64,000 nt of DNA from Lacihabitans soyangensis. Lineage in GTDB: Bacteria > Bacteroidota > Bacteroidia > Cytophagales > Spirosomataceae. The stretch covers positions 22,920 through 86,919 of the forward strand of contig NZ_RJUF01000192.1 in the NCBI RefSeq assembly GCF_024343775.1, written 5' to 3'. The position numbers were made by a program, and so were the translations under genes. Position 1 is the first letter of the stretch; each line of letters opens with the position of its first letter. Shown in pieces: positions 55,213 to 63,628 of this stretch. The notes under the pieces are model-generated. The model made no database searches. It saw only the letters and a list, made by a program, of their open reading frames with translations, and was not told where the DNA came from.

Positions 55213-56018
55213 TTAAAACTTCAATTGTTTTTTGGGTTTGTTTACTCACGCTTGTTATATACTTTTTGGGTTCCCTTAGCTTATCAGTAAAGATTGTTGG
55301 TATTAGGACGCAGAAAATGGCGGCAACCTACTCCGTGTATAATTTATTTTTTGTATTGATACGTATTGCGAATACACTTCAGGCACCAATGCTTTCTAAA
55401 ACAGTAGAGACTTCCATCATAGAAGGAGAAGATCCACAAATTGAAATTTTTTATTTAGTTATATTAATGTCTACAATAGGCTCAATAGGCGGAGCACTTT
55501 TAATTCCAACCATTCATAGGTTTATGACTTCTGCTGTTGAGAAAGCTCATATACAAAATTCAATTTTACGCATTTTTTATAAAGCCAAGCCCTTAGTGGT
55601 TTACAGCCATTTTAGAAAATCCTTGAAATGGCCAAGTTACAAAAACTTTCAGAGACTTATAAATCTGGAAAATTTACCAATAAAAATTATTAGTATGAAT
55701 GTCATAGTATCATGTTTACAGACTGTTAGTGTTTTGTCTTGTCTCTATGCAGGTTATCTTAATCCCTCATTGAGAAGCACATGCTTGTCTTTAAATGGGT
55801 TTATTTTAGGCATTTCTACGCTTCTTTCACTTTTAATTACCGAACCACACATAGGTATATTGGCTGATAAGGTAGCTTTTCAAGGAGCCGACGAAGGATA
55901 TTTCAGAAGATATTTGAGTTTGGTTATTTTAGCTAGGATTTTAGGTACAACTTTGAGCATTTTCTTTTTAGAACCAATTTCACACATTGTAGTATTTCTA
56001 GCACAAAGAATATTTTAA
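55209..56018 (+). CDS. Amj-family lipid II flippase (DUF2837)
   Basis: 269 residues with six or so membrane segments. The run KIVGIRTQKMAATYSVYNLF then IRIANTLQAPMLSK matches the DUF2837/Amj family, whose characterised member is a B. subtilis alternative lipid II flippase. It overlaps the nucleotidyltransferase stop by 4 bp, so it belongs to the same operon. The assignment is by pattern only; lipid flipping of another undecaprenyl-linked product is an open alternative. It converges with the SGNH gene, sharing 4 bp of overlapping stops. Confidence 0.7.
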   Translation: MIKTSIVFWVCLLTLVIYFLGSLSLSVKIVGIRTQKMAATYSVYNLFFVLIRIANTLQAPMLSKTVETSIIEGEDPQIEIFYLVILMSTIGSIGGALLIPTIHRFMTSAVEKAHIQNSILRIFYKAKPLVVYSHFRKSLKWPSYKNFQRLINLENLPIKIISMNVIVSCLQTVSVLSCLYAGYLNPSLRSTCLSLNGFILGISTLLSLLITEPHIGILADKVAFQGADEGYFRRYLSLVILARILGTTLSIFFLEPISHIVVFLAQRIF

Positions 56019-57226
56019 AAATTAGAATTTTGAATGAAGTCAATTAGTTGAGTTGCTACTTTTTGATGCCCTGATCTTGTAAGATGGCCATCGAAATAAT
56101 AGTTATCATTAATTTCGAGGTCTTTGCCTACATCTAAGAATGCAATATTATGTAAATGAACGTTTGCTACCTCTCTTTTGGCGTTTTCAATTATTAATGG
56201 ATCTAGCCTCTTTGGACTGTTAGATAGACTAATTACCAAGATTTTACCTTTATAAAATCTCCTAATTAATTGAAGTGATTTAACAAAATACTTCGTTTGA
56301 AAAGCAATAGTTTCTTTATCTCCAAAATTAATCTCTCCAAATTGTGGTTTAATTAATTCTTTACATACTTCTTTGATAATTTCAAAAATAAACCTTAAAG
56401 GGAAATAAGTTCGTAAAATTTCATTTTGAACAACTCTTTTTTTATAGCTAATTTCATTATAAGAAGGAAAAAACCTTGCACCCTTCAATAGACTGTCTGC
56501 CCAAGTCTTGTTTTCTTGGAAATCATTTAAACAATACTGTAATATTACCAAGTCTAACGAATCTCTCTCCAATTTTTTAAGCATTATGCCCTCACGTATT
56601 GTTCCAAATGACGACATACCAGCGTTAAGTGACTTGGTTCTGAGTTTTTTTTCAATTACATCTGTATACGTTTCATTTTGTTCAACGCCCCATCCTGTGC
56701 AAAAAGAATCTCCTAATGAAATTATCTTAGGGTTATTTAAAGAATTTTCATCATCCCTTAATCCAAAGCTATTGGTCGATAATGATTCTACTTTAAATTC
56801 CCATTGTTCAAATGTTGTATTTATATTTTTTAAATACTTATATCCTAGCTCCTTATCAAATTCACTTATAGAACTATCAAATTGTATGGTGTTGGCCATA
56901 TTGCCATAAATAAAATTTTTCCTAGGGAGACTAAAAAACAATTTAGATTGATGAATTATTTCGTATTTGACAATAAAAAAAGAAAGTAATTCTATAAATA
57001 TTAAACAGAAAATGCCTAAAATACCTTTAAAATGTAAAATTCGGAAAGAAAAATAAGACATTATTAAAAGTCCTGAAGAGAAGGCTATGTTAAATAAATA
57101 AGCAATGGTGTAATTGAAATTAAAAAATATGGAAGACCTGAATATGACAATAGATAGAATTAAGACTCCTATTAATAGTCCAATTAGGTTTCTGTAGAAA
57201 GGGATTGATTTTACATTATTATTCAT
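56015..57226 (-). CDS. SGNH/GDSL hydrolase with N-terminal membrane segments
   Basis: 403 residues. Three membrane segments occupy about residues 15-90. The SGNH domain has GDSFCTGWG (Ser nucleophile), YCLNDFQ (Asn-Asp), and a late DGHLTRSGH (Asp-His). Such proteins de-acetylate or de-esterify envelope glycans in several polysaccharide loci. It is last in the minus-strand operon and overlaps the sugar dehydrogenase gene by 8 bp. Confidence 0.78.
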   Translation of the reverse strand: MNNNVKSIPFYRNLIGLLIGVLILSIVIFRSSIFFNFNYTIAYLFNIAFSSGLLIMSYFSFRILHFKGILGIFCLIFIELLSFFIVKYEIIHQSKLFFSLPRKNFIYGNMANTIQFDSSISEFDKELGYKYLKNINTTFEQWEFKVESLSTNSFGLRDDENSLNNPKIISLGDSFCTGWGVEQNETYTDVIEKKLRTKSLNAGMSSFGTIREGIMLKKLERDSLDLVILQYCLNDFQENKTWADSLLKGARFFPSYNEISYKKRVVQNEILRTYFPLRFIFEIIKEVCKELIKPQFGEINFGDKETIAFQTKYFVKSLQLIRRFYKGKILVISLSNSPKRLDPLIIENAKREVANVHLHNIAFLDVGKDLEINDNYYFDGHLTRSGHQKVATQLIDFIQNSNF

Positions 57227-58445
57227 TGATGTTTTCTTTTTTAGGCACTATTTTTTTAATTTTTCCTCCAATCATATCACAAAAATAGAGTTCGTTTGAA
57301 GCGTCACTATCAAATGCAGTAACGTTGCCAATATTTTGACCTATTAGTTCATTTTGGACAGATTTTTGATTTTCAAATTCTAATGCCCATATGACACCTC
57401 TTACATAGTCGCCATATATGTATTTGCCTTTTAAGTAAGGGATTTTATTGCCCATATATATTTGTCCGCCAGTAATAGAAAAGCCTTCTATTCCATGTTT
57501 GTAAGAATAAATTGGCCCTTGTAAAATTTGGTTTTGAGACCCGCTTTGGCTATTAAGGCAGGAGTCTCCTTCCATAATTTTCCATCCATAATTACCCCCC
57601 TTTCTTACTATATTTATTTCCTCAAAGTTTTCTTGTCCAACATCCCCAACCCAAAGCTTATTGTTCACTTCATCAATACTAAACCTAAAGGGGTTTCTAA
57701 ATCCGAAAGCGTAAATTTCTTCTCTATATCCCTTTTTATTGCCGAAGTATGGGTTGTCAGTCGGAATTGAATACCCCAGATTTTCTTTATTTTGAATATC
57801 AATTCTTAATATTTTACCATTAAGCTTACTTAAGTCTTGTGCATTGTTTTTTGGGTCTGTATCTTCACCATCGCCAATTGAAATATACAAGAAACCATCT
57901 TTGCCAAATTCAACAGTGCCACCTTGATGATCCTTAGATTCAATATCTAAAATAATGTTTTCAGACGATAATTGTATATTTTTATTGAAATCAGAAACAG
58001 GAAAGCTTGAAACTATTAAATGATTTATTTTTTTTACCTTTTTTGAATAAGTAAGAAATAGTAATGATGTGTTTTTTGTAACTGAAAAAGTAAAATCAAT
58101 TGCACCTTTTAATAAATCTTGACTAACAATATTTTTTAGATTAAGAATCGTAAAGGCCTCATTATGAATCAGGTCGATTTTTTTTAATTCTCCTCCTCTT
58201 TCCAGTACGAATAATGTTTCCTTATCTTTTATCTTAAAAAACTTTAGACTAATGGGTTCATTGAATTTTAAACTTGGAAACACGTCTTCGGCAATTATTT
58301 CAAAATCGGGTTTCTGTAAATATTGACTTACGGATTTAAAAATGGTCCATTTAATCTTTATATATTCATTTTCTAAGTATCCTTTTTTTCTATAAGAAGC
58401 AAATCCTAGAACTATAATTCCGGCAATAATAAAGATTTTTTTCAT
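57219..58445 (-). CDS. PQQ-dependent sugar dehydrogenase-like protein
   Basis: 408 residues with an N-terminal signal or anchor. The beta-propeller has DHQGGTVEFGKDGFLYISIG, GDGEDTDPKNNAQDL, GFRNPFRFSIDE and WVGDVGQENFEEI, as in aldose sugar dehydrogenases of the YliI type. It could oxidise a periplasmic sugar, or act as a sugar-binding lyase-like propeller in the locus. It is the second propeller protein of this type in the window. It follows the three glycosyltransferases. Confidence 0.8.
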   Translation of the reverse strand: MKKIFIIAGIIVLGFASYRKKGYLENEYIKIKWTIFKSVSQYLQKPDFEIIAEDVFPSLKFNEPISLKFFKIKDKETLFVLERGGELKKIDLIHNEAFTILNLKNIVSQDLLKGAIDFTFSVTKNTSLLFLTYSKKVKKINHLIVSSFPVSDFNKNIQLSSENIILDIESKDHQGGTVEFGKDGFLYISIGDGEDTDPKNNAQDLSKLNGKILRIDIQNKENLGYSIPTDNPYFGNKKGYREEIYAFGFRNPFRFSIDEVNNKLWVGDVGQENFEEINIVRKGGNYGWKIMEGDSCLNSQSGSQNQILQGPIYSYKHGIEGFSITGGQIYMGNKIPYLKGKYIYGDYVRGVIWALEFENQKSVQNELIGQNIGNVTAFDSDASNELYFCDMIGGKIKKIVPKKENINE

Positions 58446-58474
58446 TATGTTAAGATTTGAAAAGAATGGTATGG

Positions 58475-59155
58475 TTAGGAACTTTGGATTTTAGAGCGGT
58501 CTAGTTTTGCCTTTAGAAGTTTGAGAAAATCCTCTTTTACACCATGTTGACTTGAAAGGCTATTTTTATGTAATCGTCTATAAAAGACAACCTCATCAAT
58601 AAAATCAAACTTTACGTCTTTCTCTTTAATTCTTTGAAACCATTCAATGAAATCACCGGCTTTAAGTGAAGTATTGAAAAGGCCATGTTTTGCGAAAACA
58701 GATTGATGAACTAGCATAGCGGGTCTAATAAAAGCTTTTTCAGGATTAACAGGCACGAATATACTTGCTTTATCTGTTTCAGACAATTCTGGGCTTATAA
58801 ATTGCCGCATCATTCCAAATAATATTTTTAAATCTTTATGATCTAACAGATAATTATATTGAAGTTCTAGTTTATTTGGAGCCCATATATCATCAGCGTC
58901 ATTAAATGTTATCCAGGGTTGTTTAACTTCTGAAATACCTTCATTCACAGAATAAGGCACGCCTTTATTTTCCCTATCAATAAGCTTTATTTTTTTGCCA
59001 TAACGCTTTAATATTTCTATTGATTGATCTGTTGAGCCATCGTTAATAACAATTATTTCATTGGCAGTCATTGTCTGGTTTAAAACAGAATCAAGTGATT
59101 CTGACAAATACTTTTCAGCATTAAACACAGAAATTATTACACTTATAGGTAGCAT
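58475..59155 (-). CDS. Family 2 glycosyltransferase (third of three)
   Basis: 226 residues, GT-A fold. SVIISVFNAEKYL, VINDGSTDQS and FNDADDIWAPNKL (DxD) are the catalytic motifs. The C-terminal RRLHKNSLSSQHGV tail is of the type seen in GT2 proteins encoded beside PqqD-domain genes. No membrane segment. Transfers an unknown sugar. The stop is 29 bp before the dehydrogenase start. Confidence 0.85.
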   Translation of the reverse strand: MLPISVIISVFNAEKYLSESLDSVLNQTMTANEIIVINDGSTDQSIEILKRYGKKIKLIDRENKGVPYSVNEGISEVKQPWITFNDADDIWAPNKLELQYNYLLDHKDLKILFGMMRQFISPELSETDKASIFVPVNPEKAFIRPAMLVHQSVFAKHGLFNTSLKAGDFIEWFQRIKEKDVKFDFIDEVVFYRRLHKNSLSSQHGVKEDFLKLLKAKLDRSKIQSS

Positions 59156-59156
59156 T

Positions 59157-59852
59157 TTATCTTCGATTAATTTTATTTCGTAACATTCGTATTAAATTTC
59201 TATTTAATGAAAAGTGGTTATGCGTAGAATTATTTGAATGGATTCTGTAAAGTAAACCAACGTTGCTGGTTTTTACTAATCGAATTTTTTTTTCTAGAGC
59301 TCTTAAATACCAATCTAAATCCTCACAATATGTAAGTGTAATATCGAAATTGCCTACCTTATCGAATACATCTTTCCTGAAAAATGCAGCTCCAAGGTAG
59401 GTGTTGAATATAGGTTCTTCGGCTATTTCGTTTCTAAGATATTTTGATTTTAATTCTTTTGACTCAAAAAAAAACTTTGTCATCCCCCATAAAACGTCAA
59501 CTTCTGAGTTGTGGTTTAAATATTCCAAAGTAGATTTTATCTTATTTTGAGGCCAAATGTCGTCAGAATCAATGAAGCATAGCCAATCTCCAGTTGCATT
59601 TTTTATTCCTACATTTCTAGCAAAAGCTGGGCCTTTATTTTCTTGATAATAATACTTTATGGGAATATCGATATCCAATTGTTTTATCAATCGACTTGTG
59701 CCGTCAGTGGAGCCATCATCAACAATAAGAATCTCAGTTATGCTAAAATTTTGACTTGTTACACTTTGAATAGCTTCTAATAGATATTGTTCGCCATTAT
59801 AAACGGGTAAAATGACACTAATTTTTATTGTTGGGGATATTTTTTTTAGCAT
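59157..59852 (-). CDS. Family 2 glycosyltransferase (second of three)
   Basis: 231 residues from the ATG at 59852. Motifs are SVILPVYNGEQYL, VDDGSTDGTSR and CFIDSDDIWPQNK, then YCEDLDWYLRALE and a late YRIHSNNST. The EDLDWYLRA pattern is shared with GT2 enzymes of PqqD-linked loci. It overlaps the next GT upstream gene by about 35 bp and is 1 bp from the following one. Confidence 0.85.
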   Translation of the reverse strand: MLKKISPTIKISVILPVYNGEQYLLEAIQSVTSQNFSITEILIVDDGSTDGTSRLIKQLDIDIPIKYYYQENKGPAFARNVGIKNATGDWLCFIDSDDIWPQNKIKSTLEYLNHNSEVDVLWGMTKFFFESKELKSKYLRNEIAEEPIFNTYLGAAFFRKDVFDKVGNFDITLTYCEDLDWYLRALEKKIRLVKTSNVGLLYRIHSNNSTHNHFSLNRNLIRMLRNKINRR

Positions 59853-60525
59853 CAAGTATGTATTTTAATGACGAGAGAAGATATTTATCCACTTGTTTTT
59901 TATCTGCAGATACATTTGAAGAATGCTGCCTGTAAAACAAAACAACATCTTCAGATTTATTAATTTCCTCACCGGATTGATTTAATCTATAAAACCATTC
60001 AATATCATCGCCAGATTGCAACTCCGGAATGAATAGACCATAATCTGTAAAAACAGTTTTATGAAAAATACTTGCACCTAAAAGTTTGACAAAAGTTATA
60101 TTATCTTTCGGCAAATTGGGCCACCTCAGCTTTGCTTTTTCATCCTCAAATATGTATTGCGTATGGCCAATAAATATCAATTCCTTAGATTTTCTGTAAG
60201 TTTTCAGGAAGTTATTAAATCTTCCCAATGGGTAATAATCGTCTTGATCCAAAAATGTAATAAATAACCCCTTAGCTTTTGAAATTCCCAAATTCCTTGA
60301 GGAGGCCACTCCTGAATTTACTTGCGAATATGCCCTAATTTTACCTTTAAAGCTATTAATTATTTCATAAGACTTATCAAATGAACCGTCATTTATAACT
60401 ATAATTTCTATAAAATCATGTCCTTGGTTTAAGACACTCTCTATGGCTTGTTTTAGATGTTTTTCCCCATTATAGACTGGTATAATAACACTTATTAATG
60501 GATTTACTATTTTTTCAGTGGCCAT
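59818..60525 (-). CDS. Family 2 glycosyltransferase (first of three)
   Basis: 235 residues. Motifs are SVIIPVYNGEKHL, VINDGSFDKS and FLDQDDYYPLG (acidic cluster), then SGDDIEWFYRLNQ and FYRQHSSNVS. The start ATG overlaps the last 19 bases of the PqqD gene: its ATGGCCA is the same DNA that encodes the PqqD tail's GWP. Product sugar unknown. Confidence 0.85.
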   Translation of the reverse strand: MATEKIVNPLISVIIPVYNGEKHLKQAIESVLNQGHDFIEIIVINDGSFDKSYEIINSFKGKIRAYSQVNSGVASSRNLGISKAKGLFITFLDQDDYYPLGRFNNFLKTYRKSKELIFIGHTQYIFEDEKAKLRWPNLPKDNITFVKLLGASIFHKTVFTDYGLFIPELQSGDDIEWFYRLNQSGEEINKSEDVVLFYRQHSSNVSADKKQVDKYLLSSLKYILDAKKNIPNNKN

Positions 60526-60932
60526 CCTTGAACAGAATCTACATCGTGAATTGGATCAAGAGATAATAATTCTTTCATATCATCATAAATTTCAATTATT
60601 GGGATATCGAAAGGAGTTCTTTCAATCATTTCATTTGGAATGATATCTGCTGCATTCGTAGTCTCAACCAAAAGATTGTGGCCGTCCAGTTTTGTAATAA
60701 AATCTTCGGCTGCAGAAACGGCCTCATCCAAAGTTACTTCAAAATTGCTAACAATAAACTTTGAAAGTATTTCCCTATTCGAGCCATTAACAATATGTAA
60801 AAATAAGGTTCTAGCAGAACCTTTTAAACTGTAATAGTAACCTACCGGCAAGTTTACGACAACTATCTCATCTATAAAATTTTCAAATGCAACCCCTTTA
60901 TTAGAAATAGTAAAATTTTTCATATTGTTCAT
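60507..60932 (-). CDS. PqqD-domain protein with C-terminal precursor-like tail
   Basis: 141 residues from the ATG at 60932 (the frame is open to a TTG at 60944). The first 90 residues form a PqqD-type RiPP-recognition domain (winged helix; LPVGYYYSLKGSARTLFLHI is the conserved strand-turn region). Beyond residue 105 it has an extra tail, PIIEIYDDMKELLSLDPIHD then VDSVQGWPLKK. Acidic tails with DPIHDVDxxGWP occur in stand-alone PqqD proteins and short peptides near GT2 genes. It leads the minus-strand operon (PqqD, three GTs, dehydrogenase, SGNH hydrolase). Proposed role: chaperone and possibly scaffold or substrate for the modifying enzymes. Confidence 0.78.
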   Translation of the reverse strand: MNNMKNFTISNKGVAFENFIDEIVVVNLPVGYYYSLKGSARTLFLHIVNGSNREILSKFIVSNFEVTLDEAVSAAEDFITKLDGHNLLVETTNAADIIPNEMIERTPFDIPIIEIYDDMKELLSLDPIHDVDSVQGWPLKK

Positions 60933-61060
60933 TTTTTTATGCAAAAATAATATTCCAAATGTGAAAATTAGTTTTTTTTCATCTATTCTTTAAAATTGAG
61001 AAAAATATGAGATTTATAAAGAATATGTTAAAACAACTATTAGCGATAAAGCAAAATACA

Positions 61061-61368
61061 ACCCGAAACCCGCTTTTTCTTTTGGATATTAGAAGCCAAG
61101 GCCCTAAAAATAGCCACAGGATTTACCCCAGGATGATAATAAAAGTATTTGTCCTCTTTTTCAATGATGGCCTTCAAGAAAAAAGGCGAAACCTCCTCCA
61201 CATTGGTTTTGAGCCGCCATTTGTCCTCATTGTTGAGGTATGCACTCAAAATCCGCCCTTCGTCGTCCAGCACCACTGTGGAGTAATTGTCTGGTACTTT
61301 TACTGGAAATGCCAAATCCAACCCCAAAAGCAAAGCAAATATGGCCAAGGTGTATTTTACTTTGGGGG
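61061..61368 (-). repeat. Direct repeat, copy B: pbpC fragment
   Basis: This is the second copy of the 308-bp repeat (first copy 52491-52798). The match ends sharply at 61061 and 61368, and the non-matching DNA beyond 61061 leads into the PqqD promoter region. Confidence 0.9.
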
Positions 61369-61468
61369 TTTTTAGGAAGTGGGCAAGAAAAAAAGGTTTC
61401 TGTTTCACCGTTTTCTTTAGACCTTGAATATTATTTTCATATTGATTAAAATTTGTCGTAAAGTTCAA
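61061..61468 (-). pseudogene. pbpC fragment, 5' part only
   Basis: The minus-strand frame encodes about the first 115 residues of a PBP1C: membrane helix, PDNYSTVVLDDEG and the GT51 start EKEDKYFYYHPG, up to KKKRVSG. After that it runs into unrelated sequence. The N-terminal extension before PKVKYTL differs from the intact gene. It may begin at GTG 61408 or at ATG 61468, the latter overlapping the unknown gene. The transpeptidase is absent, so it cannot be a working PBP1C. Confidence 0.9.
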
Positions 61469-62666
61469 ATACCAAGTTATTTTTTTTCAAAGTGAATTTT
61501 TCCTTTTCATTTAGGAAGTATAAATGTTTGAATCCGTCGTAATAAAATTTTGAATCAATATTCATTGTGGATAATTTCTTATTTACATCAATTAAAACAG
61601 TATTGAAAATATCTTTCTCTTCAACTCTTTTTTGCCATTTATTATGTAATTCAACTTTTTTGCTAATTAAGGAATCATTTAAAACAAAGCTAATTTTATA
61701 ATCAACCTGTTTTTGGGAATCACTTTTCACCTTAATGTATTTCACATATTCATCTAAATTATCAGTGAAGTTTATAATTTTGATTATGCCTTTTGACATT
61801 TTTTCGATATTTTCATACCACTTAAAGCTTTTATTTTCGTAATAATCATAAAAATTAAACTCTTTTATTTTATCTGTATTTGCACAAATTAAAAATTCTG
61901 GAATTAATATTTGTGGTAAGACTTTTCTATAATTATTAAAAATTTGAGATTTTTCGGTTTTTGACATTTGAGGCAAAAACCCTTCTTCGATAAATTTATC
62001 GATTACGATTTGCATATTTGAATATGAGTCTGCAAAACAAATGTCTGGTTCAAATTCTTTAGCAATTTCTTTTTTTATAAAATACAATTTCATTATTTGG
62101 CCTTTCCAAGTTACTAAAAACCTTTTAGGGCTATTAATATCGGCCAACAGAAAATTAATTGCATAAATTGAAGGCAATACAGAACTTAGATCTTGAACAG
62201 AAAAATCTGGCTCTTTTATTAAATTCGATAAATGAGCATCTTTTAAAGGTTCTATATAATTGTATCGATCCTCATATTCTATATTGTTGTAAGAAAAGGT
62301 TACAACGTGCACAACCCTTTTTATTGTTCTTTCACCAAAATCTTTAATTTCTTCGATCCTATTTATCTCGAAATCTTTAATTTTACTGTCTAATTCAATA
62401 AGCTTAAATATTTCACGGTAAGAATCTTTTAAATAATTTTCAGAGCTATTTTTAAAGGATTGAATAAGATTTATTTCTTTTGGAAATTTTAAATAAGGCA
62501 AAAAATAGCTCTTTTGGCAAAAATATTCAACATCCTCAAAATCAAAAAAGGGAGTTTGGTTATCTCTTTTTAATTCTAATTTAACGTTTTCTTTTATTTT
62601 GGTTAAACTTACTGAATCATATAAATTTTCTTTCAATAATAAAGCTTTAAACCTTGGGTTATCCAG
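61446..62666 (-). pseudogene. Unknown gene, 5' end removed by the IS3 element
   Basis: The minus-strand frame is open from the IS boundary (62666) to the stop at 61446, giving about 407 residues (LDNPRFKALLLKENLYDS...). There is no ATG near the beginning; the first possible start is a TTG at 62636. It is rich in Lys, Ile, Phe and Tyr, lacks signal or membrane segments, and I do not recognise a family. The IS sits on the same strand and its last stop is in the same frame, so IS-driven expression of a truncated product is possible. The original N-terminus is not in this window. Confidence 0.65.
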
Positions 62667-62681
62667 TAAATATTAGGACAC
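62667..62681 (+). repeat. IS terminal inverted repeat, left
   Basis: Perfect 15-bp match to the complement of 63973-63987. It contains the TAA stop of orfB. Confidence 0.85.
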
Positions 62682-63626
62682 TTTTTTATAATTGACTAAG
62701 TTTGATTTCCCCCCTCTAGCAGACTTCATAAACGGGGTTGATTTTAAGTCAACTCCTTTTTGAAGTAAATATTCATAAGGACTGATAAAACCAATACCTC
62801 CATGAATTCTTTCAAAGTTATAGAATTCTCTGAATTCGTCTATTGTTCTTTTTGCTATTTTTATATTTTCAAACTCAAACCTCTGACAGACAGTTCTTTC
62901 CATAATTGAATGATAAGATTCAATATGAGCATTTTGTTGCGGTGTACCTGGTTTTGTAAATTCCTGTGTAATGCCATTGTTTTTTAGAAAATCTTGCACC
63001 ACACTTGCTATAAATTGACTACCGTTATCGTTTCTTACTATAAAATTTTTAGGCAATCCAAACTCAGCAATGACCTTTTCAAATAGCTTTATTACATCTT
63101 CTTTTTTTATATTGTAAGCCATGTAATGGCCAATATTAAATCTACTGAATATATCTAAGATCGTTAATACTTGCATACTTTTACGTTGGCCACTTACCCA
63201 GACATATTTAATGTCAAATTCAAAAAAACTAAACTCTGTCTCCACTTTGGGAATCAAATCTTTTACTCGGTTTCGATTTGATTTTTTACTCGAAATCGGA
63301 TTGCTTCCTCTAAGTAAATTGTTGATTTTCATTAATTTATAAACATAGTGTTTGCTTATTCTATATTTTTCTTTGTCCACTAAATGACGAAACGTTTTAT
63401 AAGCTCCATAGTCAACAAAAGGCTTGGCGAACAATAACTTAATACGTCCAACAATTGCTGATTCTGTCACTTCTCTACCTTTAGAATCATATATAGTCGC
63501 ATAAGGTTTTCTTCCAGCTTTGCCATCTGAGGGTTTATAATAAAATGAACTCTTCGATAATCCACAATGGCTCAAGACGTTTCTAATTGGAAATCCCTGG
63601 CTAATAAATTCAATAGCGACTTCCAT
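62673..63626 (-). CDS. IS3-family transposase OrfB (DDE catalytic domain)
   Basis: 317 residues. DDE residues are D138 (FFEFDIKYVW), D200 (RNDNGSQF) and E236 (NAHIESYH), with the D-to-E spacing of 35 residues that is standard for IS3. An N-terminal HTH_21-like segment is present. It is read as the second part of an OrfAB fusion through a -1 frameshift in orfA. The last codons overlap the left inverted repeat. Confidence 0.93.
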   Translation of the reverse strand: MEVAIEFISQGFPIRNVLSHCGLSKSSFYYKPSDGKAGRKPYATIYDSKGREVTESAIVGRIKLLFAKPFVDYGAYKTFRHLVDKEKYRISKHYVYKLMKINNLLRGSNPISSKKSNRNRVKDLIPKVETEFSFFEFDIKYVWVSGQRKSMQVLTILDIFSRFNIGHYMAYNIKKEDVIKLFEKVIAEFGLPKNFIVRNDNGSQFIASVVQDFLKNNGITQEFTKPGTPQQNAHIESYHSIMERTVCQRFEFENIKIAKRTIDEFREFYNFERIHGGIGFISPYEYLLQKGVDLKSTPFMKSARGGKSNLVNYKKVS

Positions 63627-63628
63627 TT

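Noticed and set aside
53025..60932. Lasso peptide gene cluster
   Set aside because: Only the kinase, nucleotidyltransferase and PqqD parts are present; no asparagine-synthetase-like cyclase, no B2 transglutaminase-like protease and no obvious precursor peptide were found in the window.
61007..61375. Plus-strand frame of 122 codons across the pbpC fragment
   Set aside because: Beyond its first 18 codons it is the antisense of the pbpC copy, and the same antisense frame appears over the intact pbpC.
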